Assembly (NCBI GenBank): GCA_963749115.1
Contig: CAVVLP010000015.1
Location: 134,326-198,325, forward strand
Reading direction: 5' to 3'
DNA length: 64,000 nt
Origin: SZUA-36 sp963749115
GTDB taxonomy: Bacteria > Pseudomonadota > Gammaproteobacteria > Xanthomonadales > SZUA-36
Position numbers and translations under genes: made by a program. Below are positions 7,939 to 18,347 of the stretch, piece by piece. A model generated the notes under the pieces. The model did no database searches. It saw nothing but the letters and a program-made list of their open reading frames with translations, and had not been told where the DNA came from. Positions within the stretch are counted from its first letter, which is position 1. Each line of letters begins with the position of its first letter.

Positions 7939-9468
7939 TTACGCCGCGGCCTGTGTCGGCAAATCGAACTCAAAACATGTTCCCCGATCAAGCTGGCTGC
8001 TAACGGTGATGCGACTGCCGTGTAGATCGAGAATCTTACGTACGATGGCCAGCCCCAAACCGGCATTGTTGGTACTTTCCTGGTTGCTATTTTCCGCACG
8101 GTAAAACCGTTCAAACACATGCTCCAGATCTTCCTCGGCGATACCGCAACCGGTATCTTCAATTGCGACTGCTACCGCACCCGGTTTTTTGTCAAGGCGG
8201 ATGTTGATTTCGCCGCCAGCCGGTGTGAATTTGAGGGCGTTGCGGATCAGGTTTTCGAGCACCCGCTGCATCAGTCCGATATCCGCATATACGATGCTTG
8301 GATCATCGGTCGACTCGATAGTCAGGCTCACATCACGTCTTTCTGCCTCCAGACCGAACTCATGTACGGTATCGTGAAGCAATTCCGCCAGCGAGAAGGT
8401 CTCCAAAGAGGGGTGGATGCTGGCTGAATCCAGTTTCGATAATTCAAAAAGATCCCCTATCAAGTCTCCAAGGCGCTGGGTGTGTTTACGGGCAATCTCC
8501 AGGTACTCACGGCGTTTTTCCGGTCCCAGCTTATCGTTCTTGATCAGCAGGGTTTCAACATAGCCATGCATGGAGGCCAGTGGCGTGCGCAGATCATGGG
8601 AAACATTGCTTACCAGTTCGCGACGCAGCTGATCGGTTTTTTTAAGATTTTCAAACTGCTCATATAATTTATTCGCCATGGCGCTAAAAGCAAATTCCAG
8701 TTGCCCGATTTCATCTGCATTGTTGTCAGACTGTGACGTGCGGTAATCCATACCGGGCAGGATTTTGCCAGGTTCCAGGCCCTGCGTATTTTCTCCGAAA
8801 CCCGAGTCGGTGAATGCTCTGACACTGGTGGTGAGTAGACTGAGCCTGCGGGTGAACAACCAGAACACCAGCAAACCGATCAGAAATGCGCCGAGGACGA
8901 TCGCCAGCAACGCCCCCGCACTTAAGCGTTGGACATAACTATCTCGAATTGCATTGGCCAGTTCATCGTATTTGGCTCCGCCCAGCACCGCGTATAAATA
9001 GCCCTGTAACACGTCATCATGCATGACCGGGAACGCCGAAAAAATCTTCTCACGATCCAGGTTTCGCGGGTCGGTGCCGCGCAAGGGCATTTCTACGTCA
9101 CCACCGATCAGGGCCTTTACCGGTGACAGGTCTACCTTGTTCTGAACGATGCTTTCAGGTGGAAAAGCATGTGCCAGTATGTTGCCCTCGGTATCGAGCA
9201 GGAATACTTCAACCGTGGGGTTTATGATCATCGCCTGCTGTGCCAATAGTGAAAGGGCCTCACGATTGACAACAAAATCCTCCATCAACTGGCGCTCACC
9301 TGTCACGTACATGGCAATGGAGGCGTTCAGACGTTGCGTAATTTCTTCGTAATAATTTTGTGTGCTGTAGCGCTCGATCAGGAAAAAGCCACTACCCAAT
9401 AGGGTAACAACCAAAAACAGGGCAAATGAAAGCTTGGCAAATAATGATTTCATAGGTTTATTTTTCAA
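7939..9468 (-). CDS. Sensor histidine kinase
   Basis: A 509-residue inner-membrane kinase. A first membrane helix (about residues 8-30) and a second (about 183-207) bound a periplasmic sensor region; a HAMP linker follows. The phosphoacceptor H-box is SHDLRTPLASMHGY near residue 295, the N-box NLIRNALKF near 405, and the G1 box DTGCGI near 440. It follows the response-regulator gene by only four bases and is co-transcribed with it. The signal is not identifiable from the sequence. Confidence 0.95.
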   Translation of the reverse strand: MKNKPMKSLFAKLSFALFLVVTLLGSGFFLIERYSTQNYYEEITQRLNASIAMYVTGERQLMEDFVVNREALSLLAQQAMIINPTVEVFLLDTEGNILAHAFPPESIVQNKVDLSPVKALIGGDVEMPLRGTDPRNLDREKIFSAFPVMHDDVLQGYLYAVLGGAKYDELANAIRDSYVQRLSAGALLAIVLGAFLIGLLVFWLFTRRLSLLTTSVRAFTDSGFGENTQGLEPGKILPGMDYRTSQSDNNADEIGQLEFAFSAMANKLYEQFENLKKTDQLRRELVSNVSHDLRTPLASMHGYVETLLIKNDKLGPEKRREYLEIARKHTQRLGDLIGDLFELSKLDSASIHPSLETFSLAELLHDTVHEFGLEAERRDVSLTIESTDDPSIVYADIGLMQRVLENLIRNALKFTPAGGEINIRLDKKPGAVAVAIEDTGCGIAEEDLEHVFERFYRAENSNQESTNNAGLGLAIVRKILDLHGSRITVSSQLDRGTCFEFDLPTQAAA

Positions 9469-9472
9469 CCGT

Positions 9473-10273
9473 TTACAGGTGTCGTCGCATTGGGGTTACA
9501 TTGGAACGTCCTGCTACAGACACGGAAGCAGCTTGGGGGGAAGGTGCTGGGGTGCCATCAAATTTGTAGCCAACCCCCCAACTGGTAACGATCAGCTGCG
9601 GGTGCGCCGGGTCGCTTTCTATTTTCGCCCGCAAGCGGTTAATGTGTGAGTTAACCGTGTGCTCATAACCTTCGTGACCATACCCCCAGACACTGTCAAG
9701 TAACTGTGCACGGGAAAAGACCTGACCCGGATGACGGGCAAAATGTAACAACAGGTCAAATTCGCGTGCTGTAAGGGCCAGGTCACTATCGCCTTTTCTG
9801 ACTTCCCTGCCGCTGGTATCGATGACCAGGTCATTGATGCATAAGTTTTCTGCACCACCCGGAAAACGTTTTTCAACCGACTCGATACGACGGAATATGG
9901 CCTTCACCCGGGCAACCAGTTCCGAAACGGAAAAAGGTTTGGTGACATAGTCGTCGGCACCCAGTTCCAGCCCAAGTACACGGTCGAGCTCAGAAGATTT
10001 GGAGGTCAGCATCAGGATTGGAACATAAGCCATTTCACGGCGCAGAGCGCGGCAGATGGTTAGCCCGTCCGGCCCTGGCAAGCGGATATCAAGTATGACC
10101 AGATCCCATTGGCGGCTAAAAGCAAGACGCATACCTGCATGACCATCGGCGGCGAGGCTCACGTCAAAATTGGCGTCATTCAGATGCAACTGCAAAAGAC
10201 TGGCGATGTCACGTTCGTCTTCAACTATCAGGATGTGGCGTTTTTCCACTGCGGTTTCCTTATCTTCCATCAT
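9473..10273 (-). CDS. OmpR/PhoB-type response regulator
   Basis: A 266-residue two-component regulator. The receiver domain (residues about 12-125) shows the acidic pair VEDERD, the phosphorylated Asp in VILDIRLPGPDG, the Thr of LMLTSKSS and the Lys of DDYVTKPFS. The C-terminal winged-helix domain contains LTAREFDLLLHFARHPG and ends at VGYKFDG, followed by a short unrelated tail of about 25 residues. It is the first gene of an operon with the adjacent kinase. Confidence 0.96.
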   Translation of the reverse strand: MMEDKETAVEKRHILIVEDERDIASLLQLHLNDANFDVSLAADGHAGMRLAFSRQWDLVILDIRLPGPDGLTICRALRREMAYVPILMLTSKSSELDRVLGLELGADDYVTKPFSVSELVARVKAIFRRIESVEKRFPGGAENLCINDLVIDTSGREVRKGDSDLALTAREFDLLLHFARHPGQVFSRAQLLDSVWGYGHEGYEHTVNSHINRLRAKIESDPAHPQLIVTSWGVGYKFDGTPAPSPQAASVSVAGRSNVTPMRRHL

Positions 10274-10493
10274 GCTCCGAAAAGATAGACCTGATTTCTA
10301 ACGAAAGTATCACAGCGAGAATTCGTATCGTAGCGGCAGGCCAATAAAAACAGTGGCTTGGGCGTGTTTTTGCACGATTAAGGAAAATGCTGACGTGATA
10401 GTCATGTGAATTTCCCCGCGCAGAATGTATCACGCTGGCAGAGCGGACATCGCCAACTGCCTTTTCTATTGAACACTACTGAGGAGCGTAAAT

Positions 10494-11184
10494 ATGAATA
10501 TCTCGAGATTGTTAATTACAACCAGCCTGATGTTGTCGACCGCGGCTTTTGCCGGCGACTACCATTATGGTAAAGGCAAATCCAAGCCCTATACCTTTGC
10601 GGTAACTATCACCAACATCACAGCCGGTCAGATTTTTACACCTGTGCTGGTAGCCAGTCATACCGGTAGGGTGAGCTTCTTTGAGTTGGGTGCCGAGCCT
10701 TCAAATGAGCTTGCTGACCTGGCCGAGGGTGGTGCGACGGATGGCTTACAAATGAAATTGGATGGCTTACCGAAATATGTAATGGATACAAACACCAGCG
10801 GGATTACCCCAAACGGTGACCCGTTAATCGATCCTGGCGAATCAGTGACGATATATATTACCGGAAGCCGTAAATTCAACCGGTTTAGCCTGGCAGGAAT
10901 GCTACTGCCAACCAATGACACTTTTGTGGCCATTGATTCCATGCCTTTAACACGAGTACAACTCTGCCAAAACAGCACTGGCTTATGACGCCGGAAGTGA
11001 GATGAATGATGAGTTGTGTATGAATATACCGGGCCCGCAGTGTGGCGGCGCACCTTTCTCGGAAGGCCTGGCGGAAGGTTATGTTCATATCAGCCGCGGA
11101 ATCAGTGGTGAGGGTGATCTTGAAGCCTCCGACTACGACTGGAGAAACCCGGTCGCCCATGTAACCGTGAAACTTGTAGACTGA
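10494..11184 (+). CDS. Exported spondin-domain protein (apparent frameshift)
   Basis: From the ATG at 10494, with GAGG upstream, the protein starts with a signal peptide (LLITTSLMLSTAAFA) and continues as a Spondin_N-type domain (TFAVTITNITAGQIFTP, then FVAIDSMPL). The frame runs into a stop at 10988. Skipping one base near 10949-10953 restores a 229-residue product ending YDAGSEMNDELCMNIPGP and AHVTVKLVD, as expected for the family. One extra base is therefore the simplest explanation. Bacterial spondin-N proteins are extracellular or periplasmic and of unknown function. A terminator lies 45 bases after the stop. Confidence 0.75.
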
Positions 11185-11228
11185 GGTTTAACAGGGCGTG
11201 CGAGTTGATCGCGCCCCGTGTAAGAAAG

Positions 11229-11252
11229 CCTCCCGCAATAGTGGGGGGTTTT
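11229..11252 (+). terminator. Terminator after the spondin-domain gene
   Basis: CCTCCC (11229-11234) pairs with GGGGGG (11243-11248), one wobble pair, around an eight-base loop and is followed by four T residues. It is short and its T tract is modest, so termination here is likely but not certain. Confidence 0.6.
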
Positions 11253-11280
11253 CACCGCAGCCTCTCGTGATCGGTCAGGG

Positions 11281-11476
11281 AGCCAAGGTGGTGTGGTGTC
11301 TTGTTTCAGGACACGTCGTGAACCCATCCATGGGGACTCGGGCGCGACTTCCTGTCGCTCACGGTCCTGAAACAAGACACCACACCCCCTCGGCTTTGTG
11401 CGTAATCATAAGTCGATGGTTTCAGGTGGATGAACTACGGTCAGGTTGAAGCTGGGGCTATGTTCACAGCGCCCCC
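11281..11476 (+). repeat. Structured repeat element A (large stem-loop)
   Basis: A perfect 22-base inverted repeat (11291-11312 and 11364-11385) encloses a 51-base loop. The loop itself forms two small hairpins, CCC-ATCCAT-GGG and GCGAC-TTCCT-GTCGC. An outer stem adds AGCCAAGG (11281-11288) against CCTCGGCT (11388-11395). About 60 bases downstream (to 11458) and the loop are alignable with element B at 36569-36840, although the stem arms differ in sequence. The end, GGGGC (11454-11458) with GCCCC (11471-11475), occupies the place where element B holds a second module. It lies in the gap between two convergent genes. Confidence 0.8.
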
Positions 11477-11507
11477 AACCTTGCAGATAGAAAGGAAACC
11501 ATTGCTG

Positions 11508-12065
11508 TTATTCGTTACCCTTTTTGACATATAAACCATCAAACCAAACCGCCCACTCCTGGCTTTCAGGGTCCTGTTGCTCAAAAAACTGGCGCACGCT
11601 GCCATCGGCTTTGGGTGTCCAGGTACCCCGGAAAGCGTGGCTTTTACCGGTTTTGTAATAGTTGATCTTGCCGCTCAAAACCATTGAACCGGACTCGTTT
11701 AAACCACCGGTATAGTCAATCGAATAGCCACCGGCCACCCATAACTGACGCCATTGATCTTCAACCGCATCGTAATAGTTCATGCTACTGCCGGTGCCAC
11801 CCTGCAAATTGGTCCAGTTTTCCATGATCAGGCAGTTTTTGTGGTGCTTGGTGATAGAGTTGGTACCCTGGAGCTGTCGCGTGTCATCATTTGAATAGAC
11901 ATTCCATTCACCGAGCCAGAAATCAAAATCATTAAAACTTTCCATCGTTTCACATACTGGTTTGGATGGTGCCTGTTTTTTAGCGGGTTGCTCTTCGCCA
12001 AGCGCCGGTATCGCAATACACCATGCAATCAAGGTGGTAAAGGCGGTTTTTATCAATGGGTTCAT
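11508..12065 (-). CDS. Exported DUF1579-like protein
   Basis: A 185-residue protein with a signal peptide (FTTLIAWCIAIPALG) followed by a Lys/Pro linker and a globular domain containing FDFWLGEWNVYSND and FRGTWTPKADG, features seen in DUF1579-like lipocalin-fold proteins. The start has an AGGAGA eight bases upstream. The role is unknown. It is convergent with the spondin gene (repeat element A between them) and divergent from gltB. Confidence 0.75.
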   Translation of the reverse strand: MNPLIKTAFTTLIAWCIAIPALGEEQPAKKQAPSKPVCETMESFNDFDFWLGEWNVYSNDDTRQLQGTNSITKHHKNCLIMENWTNLQGGTGSSMNYYDAVEDQWRQLWVAGGYSIDYTGGLNESGSMVLSGKINYYKTGKSHAFRGTWTPKADGSVRQFFEQQDPESQEWAVWFDGLYVKKGNE

Positions 12066-12381
12066 TTTAGAATTTCTCCTGACGGTTGTTGACGTCTATC
12101 GATTGTTTATAGGCCAATGTACCGGCCAGGTATATCCGTCTGCGCCAAAACGAGTGTTGAAAGCGCCACTTTGCAAATTCCCGGCGTTCCGTTCGGGCCG
12201 GCTGTTTAGCTAAGGAATAGCTGAATGGCGAACTTTTCCGCACAAAAATCCTGCTTATGCCTGCAATCGGGGCTTTTCAAAAATCCGTCACCGTGTAGGA
12301 TAGAGGATTCCGCTGCAAAAGACTGCAGAGTTCAAAAAGTGCGGCGATTGAACTAAACACTGAACAGTAGAACATCAAAAT
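12066..12381. promoter_or_regulatory. Intergenic region between divergent genes
   Basis: This 316-base stretch lies between the divergent DUF1579-like gene and gltB and must hold promoters for both. No convincing open frame, hairpin or repeat was found. The immediate gltB leader (12290-12381) is A/T-rich and has no strong Shine-Dalgarno before the ATG at 12382. Confidence 0.5.
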
Positions 12382-15300
12382 ATGCAACAACGTGATCACA
12401 TCAAAGGCCTGTACCGGCCTGAGCGGGCCAAGGATAGCTGTGGTTTTGGACTCATAGCCCATCAACATGGAAAGGCCAGCCATGAATTGGTCGACACCGC
12501 CTGCAAGGCATTGACCCGTATGACACATCGCGGGGCTATAGCTGTCGATGGCAAGAGCGGTGATGGTTGTGGCGTGCTGATGAAGTTTCCGCAGTCATTT
12601 TTCAAGAAGGTGGCAAAAGACGAGGGCATGATGCTGGGCCGGGTTTTCGGCGTTGGCATGGTGTTTCTGAACACGGACCCTGAAATTGCGGCACGTTCCC
12701 GTAAAATTCTTAAAAAACATATCAAAAATGAAACCTTGAGTATTGCCGGTTGGCGCAGCGTACCGATCAATCCATCGGTTTGCGGTCAAACGGCCCTGGA
12801 TTCAATGCCGTGTATTGAGCAGGTGTTTGTTAACGCACCTCCGGGCTGGGGCCCGCACGATGTTGAACGCCGGCTTTTTGTCGCCCGGCGTATGGCTGCC
12901 GCCGAGAACATGAACCTGGAACAGCCGGATGAAAGATTTTACGTGGCGGCCTTGTCCAACCTGACCGCAGTTTACAAGGGCCTGGTGATGCCCGAGAACC
13001 TGCCGGAGTTTTATCCCGATCTGAAAGACCCGCGCTTAAAAAGCGCTATCTGTCTGTTTCATCAACGCTTCTCAACCAATACCCTGCCAAACTGGAGATA
13101 CGCTCAGCCTTTCCGTTTTCTGGCACATAATGGCGAGATCAATACAATCGAGGGCAACCGCAGCTGGTCGGAGGCGCGTACGCCAAAGTTCCAGACGCCC
13201 TTGCTACCCGATTTGCAAAAGATTCGTCCACTGGTCAACCAGGAAGGCTCGGATTCATCCTCGCTGGATAATATGCTGGAGTTGTTTCTTGGCCGGTGGT
13301 ATGGATGTGTTCCGTGCCATGCGTATCCTGATTCCGCCTGCCTGGCAGGCTGAACCGGATATGTCCTCGAAACTCCGGTCTTTTTACGAGTTCAATTCAA
13401 TGCATGTCGAACCCTGGGATGGCCCTGCGGGTATCGTCATGACCAATGGCCGCGTGGCCACCTGCAATCTTGACCGGAATGGTCTGCGACCGGCACGTTA
13501 CGTGATCACAAAAAATGACTGGATTACGTTGGCGTCCGAAGTCGGTGTGTGGGACTACGAGGAAGCCGACGTGGTTGAGAAAGGCCGTGTCGGGCCGGGT
13601 GAAATGTTTGTCGTCGACACCGAGCTTGGGCAACATCTGGCGCTCACGTGAGATTGATGATGCTCTCAAGTCACGCCACCCTTATGGTGACTGGCTTACC
13701 GAAAACATCATCCGCATATCAAGCAATGATGAGCTGGAGGAAACCGCTGCCCAGGTCTACATGAAAGAGGAGAGCCAGGACCTGCCGGTATATCAGAAGC
13801 TTTTCGGTATCAGTAACGAAGAACGTGAACATGTACTGCGGGTGATGGCGGAAAATTCAGAAGAAGCGACCGGTTCAATGGGTGATGACACGCCGATTGC
13901 CGTGTTGTCGCGACAATCGCGGCCTGTCTATGATTATTTTCGTCAACAGTTTGCCCAGGTGACCAACCCCCCGATTGATTCATTGACGGGAACGGTCAGC
14001 CATGTCGCTCGAGACCCTGATCGGCAGGGAACATAACATTTTCCAGGAGACCCAGCACGCAGGCACACCGCGTTGTACTGCCGTGGCCGGTCCTGAATGT
14101 GGTCAAGTATCGCAAACTGCTTGAGCTGGATCAGCGTTGGTATCGTAAGCAGACATTCAGTCTTAATTATGATCCACACGAAGGATTGCAGTCAGCTTTG
14201 AGACGACTTTCTGACGAGGTTTCAGAATCTGTGGCCGGGGGTGTGGTCGTTGTCGTTCTCACTGATCGTGATATTCACCAGGACAAATTGCCCATTCACG
14301 CGGCACTGGCAACGGGTGCCGTGCATCAGCGCCTGATCAAGGATGGTCTGCGTTGTGATTGCAATATTATTGTCGAGACCGCCAGTGCGCGTGACTCGCA
14401 TCATTTCGCCGTGTTATTCGGGCTTGGTGCAACTGCTGTTTATCCCTACCTGGCATTTCAGGTCATCAACGATCTGCATGCCCGCGGTGCACTTAAGGGT
14501 GATCTTCTGCAACATCGCAAGAACTATCGGCGTGGTGCCCGTAAGGGTCTGCTCAAGATCCTGTCCAAAATGGGTATTTCCTGTGTCACCAGTTACCGCG
14601 GCGCGCAATTATTCGAGGTCATCGGCCTGGGTAAGGAAATCACGGACCTGTGTTGTCCGGGTGCTGCGGGCAACATCGGTGGTGCCGGATTCCGCGAGAT
14701 CGAAGCCGATCAGAAAATACTGGCCCGTGCAGCATGGAATTTTGGTCAGCCCATTACCCAGGGTGGCTTGCTTAAATTTACCTGGAATGGTGAATTCCAT
14801 GCTTACAACCCGGATGTTGTCACCTCGTTGCAAAAAGCGGTGCAAAGCGGTAATCACAAGGACTACGCGGTATTTGCACGCCTGGTCAATCAGCGTCAAC
14901 CGGCGGCATTACGTGACCTGTTAAAACTGCGTGCGGCTGAGGAACCTGCACCCATTGAGAATGTTGAACCGGCCAAGTCGCTGTTTCCGCGTTTCGATAC
15001 TGCCGCCATGTCCATAGGCGCCCTGTCACCCGAGGCTCACGAAGCACTGGCCGTGGCAATGAATACGCTGGGTGGTCACTCAAACTCCGGTGAAGGTGGT
15101 GAAGACCCGGCGCGTTTCAACACCAATCGTAATTCACGTATCAAGCAGGTTGCCTCGGGGCGTTTCGGTGTGACCGCACACTACCTGGTCAATGCCGATA
15201 TTCTGCAGATCAAGGTCGCACAGGGAGCCAAGCCGGGTGAGGGCGGTCAACTTCCCGGTCACAAGGTTTCTGCTCATATCGCCGCCTTGCGTCACGCGGT

Positions 15301-16873
15301 GCCGGGTGTGACCCTGATTTCGCCACCACCACATCATGATATTTACTCGATAGAAGACCTTGCACAGCTGATTTTCGATCTTAAACAGGTCAACCCTGAT
15401 GCCATGGTGTCGGTGAAACTGGTGGCAGAGCGCGGCGTGGGCACCATTGCTGCCGGTGTGGCCAAGGCGTACGCAGACTGCATTACCATTGCCGGCCATG
15501 ATGGTGGCACGGGTGCGAGTCCGTTGACCTCGGTGAAATATGCCGGTTCACCCTGGGAGACCGGTTTACCTGAAGCGCATCACGCGCTGGTGGACAATGG
15601 TTTGCGTGAGCGCGTTCGCCTGCAGGTGGATGGCGGTCTCAAGACCGGTCTTGATGTGATCAAGGGAGCCATTCTCGGTGCTGACAGTTTTGGTTTTGGT
15701 ACCGGTCCAATGGTGGCGCTGGGTTGTAAATACCTACGCATCTGCCACCTGAACAATTGTGCAACCGGTATTGCCACACAGGATGAACAGTTACGCCGCG
15801 AACATTTCCACGGCCTACCCGAACTGGTCATGAACTACTTTCGTTTTATTGCGGAGGAAGTGCGTGAGCACCTGGCATACCTCGGTTTTGAAAAACTCGA
15901 AGATATCATTGGACGAAGTGACCTGCTTGACAAGATCGAACCATTGACCGACAAACAAGCTTGTATTGATCTCGATCCAATTCTCACCAGCGCAGCTGCC
16001 GCCGGATTGAAGGGTGGCGGTTACCAGGGTATCCGTAACCATCCGCATGACCGTGGGGAGCTCAATGCGCGTATTGTCGCTAGTCTTGCGGCTGCACTTG
16101 AGAAGCGGGAAAGTGCAGATCTGTCGCTGAATATCCACAATTATGATCGTTCGGTTGGCGCCGCACTGGCTGGAGAGATAGCCCGGCGTTATGGTCGTGA
16201 TGGTTTGAATGGTGCGCAATACAATCTCACCTTTACCGGCTCCGCCGGACAAAGTTTTGGTGTGTGGGCTACAAAGGGTATGCATCTGCGTTTGTACGGT
16301 GACGCCAATGACTATGTTGGCAAGGGTATGAGCGGCGGGCGAATAGCCGTTTCACCCACCCGGGACTCAAATATCGTTGCCAAGCGAAGCGCCATTATCG
16401 GCAACACCTGTCTCTATGGCGCCACCGGCGGTGAATTGTATGCAGCGGGGCAGGCCGGCGAACGATTCGCAGTACGTAATTCCGGTGCTACGGTCGTGGT
16501 CGAAGGTGTGGGATATCACGGTTGCGAGTATATGACCGGTGGCGTTGTCGTTGTGCTCGGTCGCACCGGTGCCAACTTTGCTGCCGGTATGACCGGTGGC
16601 CGGGCATTTGTACTTGATATCGATAAAAGTTTTGAACGTCGTTGTAATCCGGCACAGGTCACGGTATCGAGGTTGAATACGGATGAGGGCAGCACGGATA
16701 AAGCCCTGGTGAAATCACTGATCGAGGCGCATGTGCACTACACCGGTAGCGAATGGGGGCAACGTATCCTGGATAATTTTGAACACTTTATGCTTAAATT
16801 TCGGGTTGTCGATCCGAAGCAGGAAAATGTCAGTTCACCGGTCAGCGCCGTGCCTTTGAGGGTGGTAGGATGA
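12382..16873 (+). CDS. gltB: Glutamate synthase (NADPH) large subunit GltB, four apparent frameshifts
   Basis: GltB converts glutamine and 2-oxoglutarate into two glutamates. The N-terminal amidotransferase Cys follows a propeptide of about 20 residues (RAKDSCGFGLIAH), and GDGCGVL and the FMN/FeS region (KYLRICHLNNCATGIATQ near the end of the synthase domain) are in place. The C-terminal GXGXG beta-helix domain (YVGKGMSGGRI) is complete. Four apparent single-base insertions at about 13291, 13628-13630, 13985 and 14051-14053 break the frame; removing them gives about 1496 residues, the expected length. All four lie within 770 bases. With gltD intact and overlapping, sequencing error is more likely than inactivation. 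Confidence 0.9.
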
Positions 16874-18294
16874 GCAAGCTCAATATTCGCACCAGGTTCG
16901 AATTCATCGATCTTGACCGTGCGGAGCCGCACAAACACTCCATGGAAGCGCGACGCCATGAATTCCTGGAAATCTATGACCCCTTCCAACAGCAGGAAGG
17001 TGAAGCCCAGGCCGAGCGATGCATTGCATGTGGCAATCCTTATTGCCAATGGAAGTGCCCGGTTCACAATTATATTCCGGATTGGCTCAAACTGGCCGGT
17101 GAAGGTCGTATCATCGAGGCCGCTGAATTGGCGCACCAGACCAACAGCCTGCCGGAAATCTGCGGTCGAATCTGTCCACAGGATCGTCTTTGCGAAGGTG
17201 CCTGCACACTGAACACCGATTATGGTGCGGTGACGATAGGCGCCATTGAACGTCATATTACCGATACGGCTTTTGCGCAGGGCTGGCGCCCGGATCTTTC
17301 GGGTGTGGTGCAAACCGATCACAAGGTGGCAATTATTGGCGCTGGTCCGGCAGGGCTATCCTGCGCCGATGTGTTGGCGCGTAATGGCGTCAAGGCCATT
17401 GTCTATGACAAGCATCCCGAGATTGGTGGATTATTGTCATTTGGTATCCCGGAGTTCAAGCTGGAACACAAGGTGATCAAGACCCGTCGCCGGATACTTG
17501 AAGGTATGGGTATCCAGTTTGTATTGGGAGCCAATATCGGTAAGGAAATTTCTTTTAACGATATTTTGGAAAACCACGATGCCGTATTCCTTGGTCTTGG
17601 CACCTATAAAGCGATGAAGGGCGGTATGCCGGGTGAGAATGCTGTTGGTGTTTACCGCGCCCTGGATTACCTCATTGGCAACACCAAGTCACTGCTCGAT
17701 ATGCCAGCCGGTGATCACCGGTTTACCGACCTGAAGGATCAACGCGTGGTGGTGCTCGGTGGTGGCGACACAGCGATGGACTGTGTGCGCACGGCCATAC
17801 GCCAGGGCGCAAGTGAAGTGCATTGCCTGTACCGGCGGGACCGGGAAAACATGCCCGGTTCACAGCGCGAGGTGGATAACGCTATAGAAGAAGGCGTGCA
17901 GTTTCGCTTTAACGTGCAGGCACTTGAAATAATTCAGGACCAGGACAGAGCAACTGCAGTGAAAGTGGTTGAAACAAGGCTGGGTCTGCCGGATGAATCA
18001 GGTCGCCAGCGACCGGAAGCCATTGGGGGCAGTGAAGTTAATATCGAGGCTGATGCGGTTATCGTTGCCTATGGTTTCCAGGCATCACCTGAAAACTGGT
18101 TTGAGAGTTTTGACATCCGTACCAATCAGTGGGGGCTGGTGGAGGCAAATGAATCTGATGAATACTCATTTCAGACGAGTAACCCGAAAGTGTTTGCCGC
18201 GGGTGATATGGTGCGGGGTGCCGACCTTGTGGTAACTGCTGTGGCCGATGCCCGCAAGGCGGCACAAGGTATTGTGAAATTCCTGGCCGGGTAA
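16870..18294 (+). CDS. gltD: Glutamate synthase small subunit GltD
   Basis: A 474-residue flavoprotein that passes electrons from NADPH to GltB. N-terminal cysteine clusters (CIACGNPYCQWKCPVHN, then CGRICPQDRLCEGAC) bind two 4Fe-4S centres. The FAD site is VAIIGAGPAGLSCADVL near residue 155 and the NADPH site VVVLGGGDTAMDCVRTA near residue 295. The ATG overlaps the gltB stop (ATGA at 16870-16873), so the pair is translationally coupled. The length is normal for the family (about 470). Confidence 0.97.
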   Translation: MSKLNIRTRFEFIDLDRAEPHKHSMEARRHEFLEIYDPFQQQEGEAQAERCIACGNPYCQWKCPVHNYIPDWLKLAGEGRIIEAAELAHQTNSLPEICGRICPQDRLCEGACTLNTDYGAVTIGAIERHITDTAFAQGWRPDLSGVVQTDHKVAIIGAGPAGLSCADVLARNGVKAIVYDKHPEIGGLLSFGIPEFKLEHKVIKTRRRILEGMGIQFVLGANIGKEISFNDILENHDAVFLGLGTYKAMKGGMPGENAVGVYRALDYLIGNTKSLLDMPAGDHRFTDLKDQRVVVLGGGDTAMDCVRTAIRQGASEVHCLYRRDRENMPGSQREVDNAIEEGVQFRFNVQALEIIQDQDRATAVKVVETRLGLPDESGRQRPEAIGGSEVNIEADAVIVAYGFQASPENWFESFDIRTNQWGLVEANESDEYSFQTSNPKVFAAGDMVRGADLVVTAVADARKAAQGIVKFLAG

Positions 18295-18302
18295 ACGCAA
18301 AA

Positions 18303-18322
18303 CGGAGAGCCGAAGCTCTCCG
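18303..18322. terminator. Hairpin between convergent gltD and DUF4397 gene
   Basis: CGGAGAGC (18303-18310) and GCTCTCCG (18315-18322) form a perfect eight-base-pair stem with a CGAA tetraloop, nine bases after the gltD stop. The T tract on the plus strand is weak. It probably terminates gltBD and may also act on the convergent gene. Confidence 0.7.
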
Positions 18323-18347
18323 TCTGCGTCTTAACTTTACTTCAGGT

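Noticed and set aside
11198..11449. Open frames in both directions across repeat element A
   Set aside because: Long inverted repeats create open frames by symmetry; no start site or family match supports them.
12382..14100. Programmed frameshifting as the reason for the gltB breaks
   Set aside because: Four breaks in 770 bases at unrelated short runs, without slippery sites or pseudoknots, are not like programmed events.
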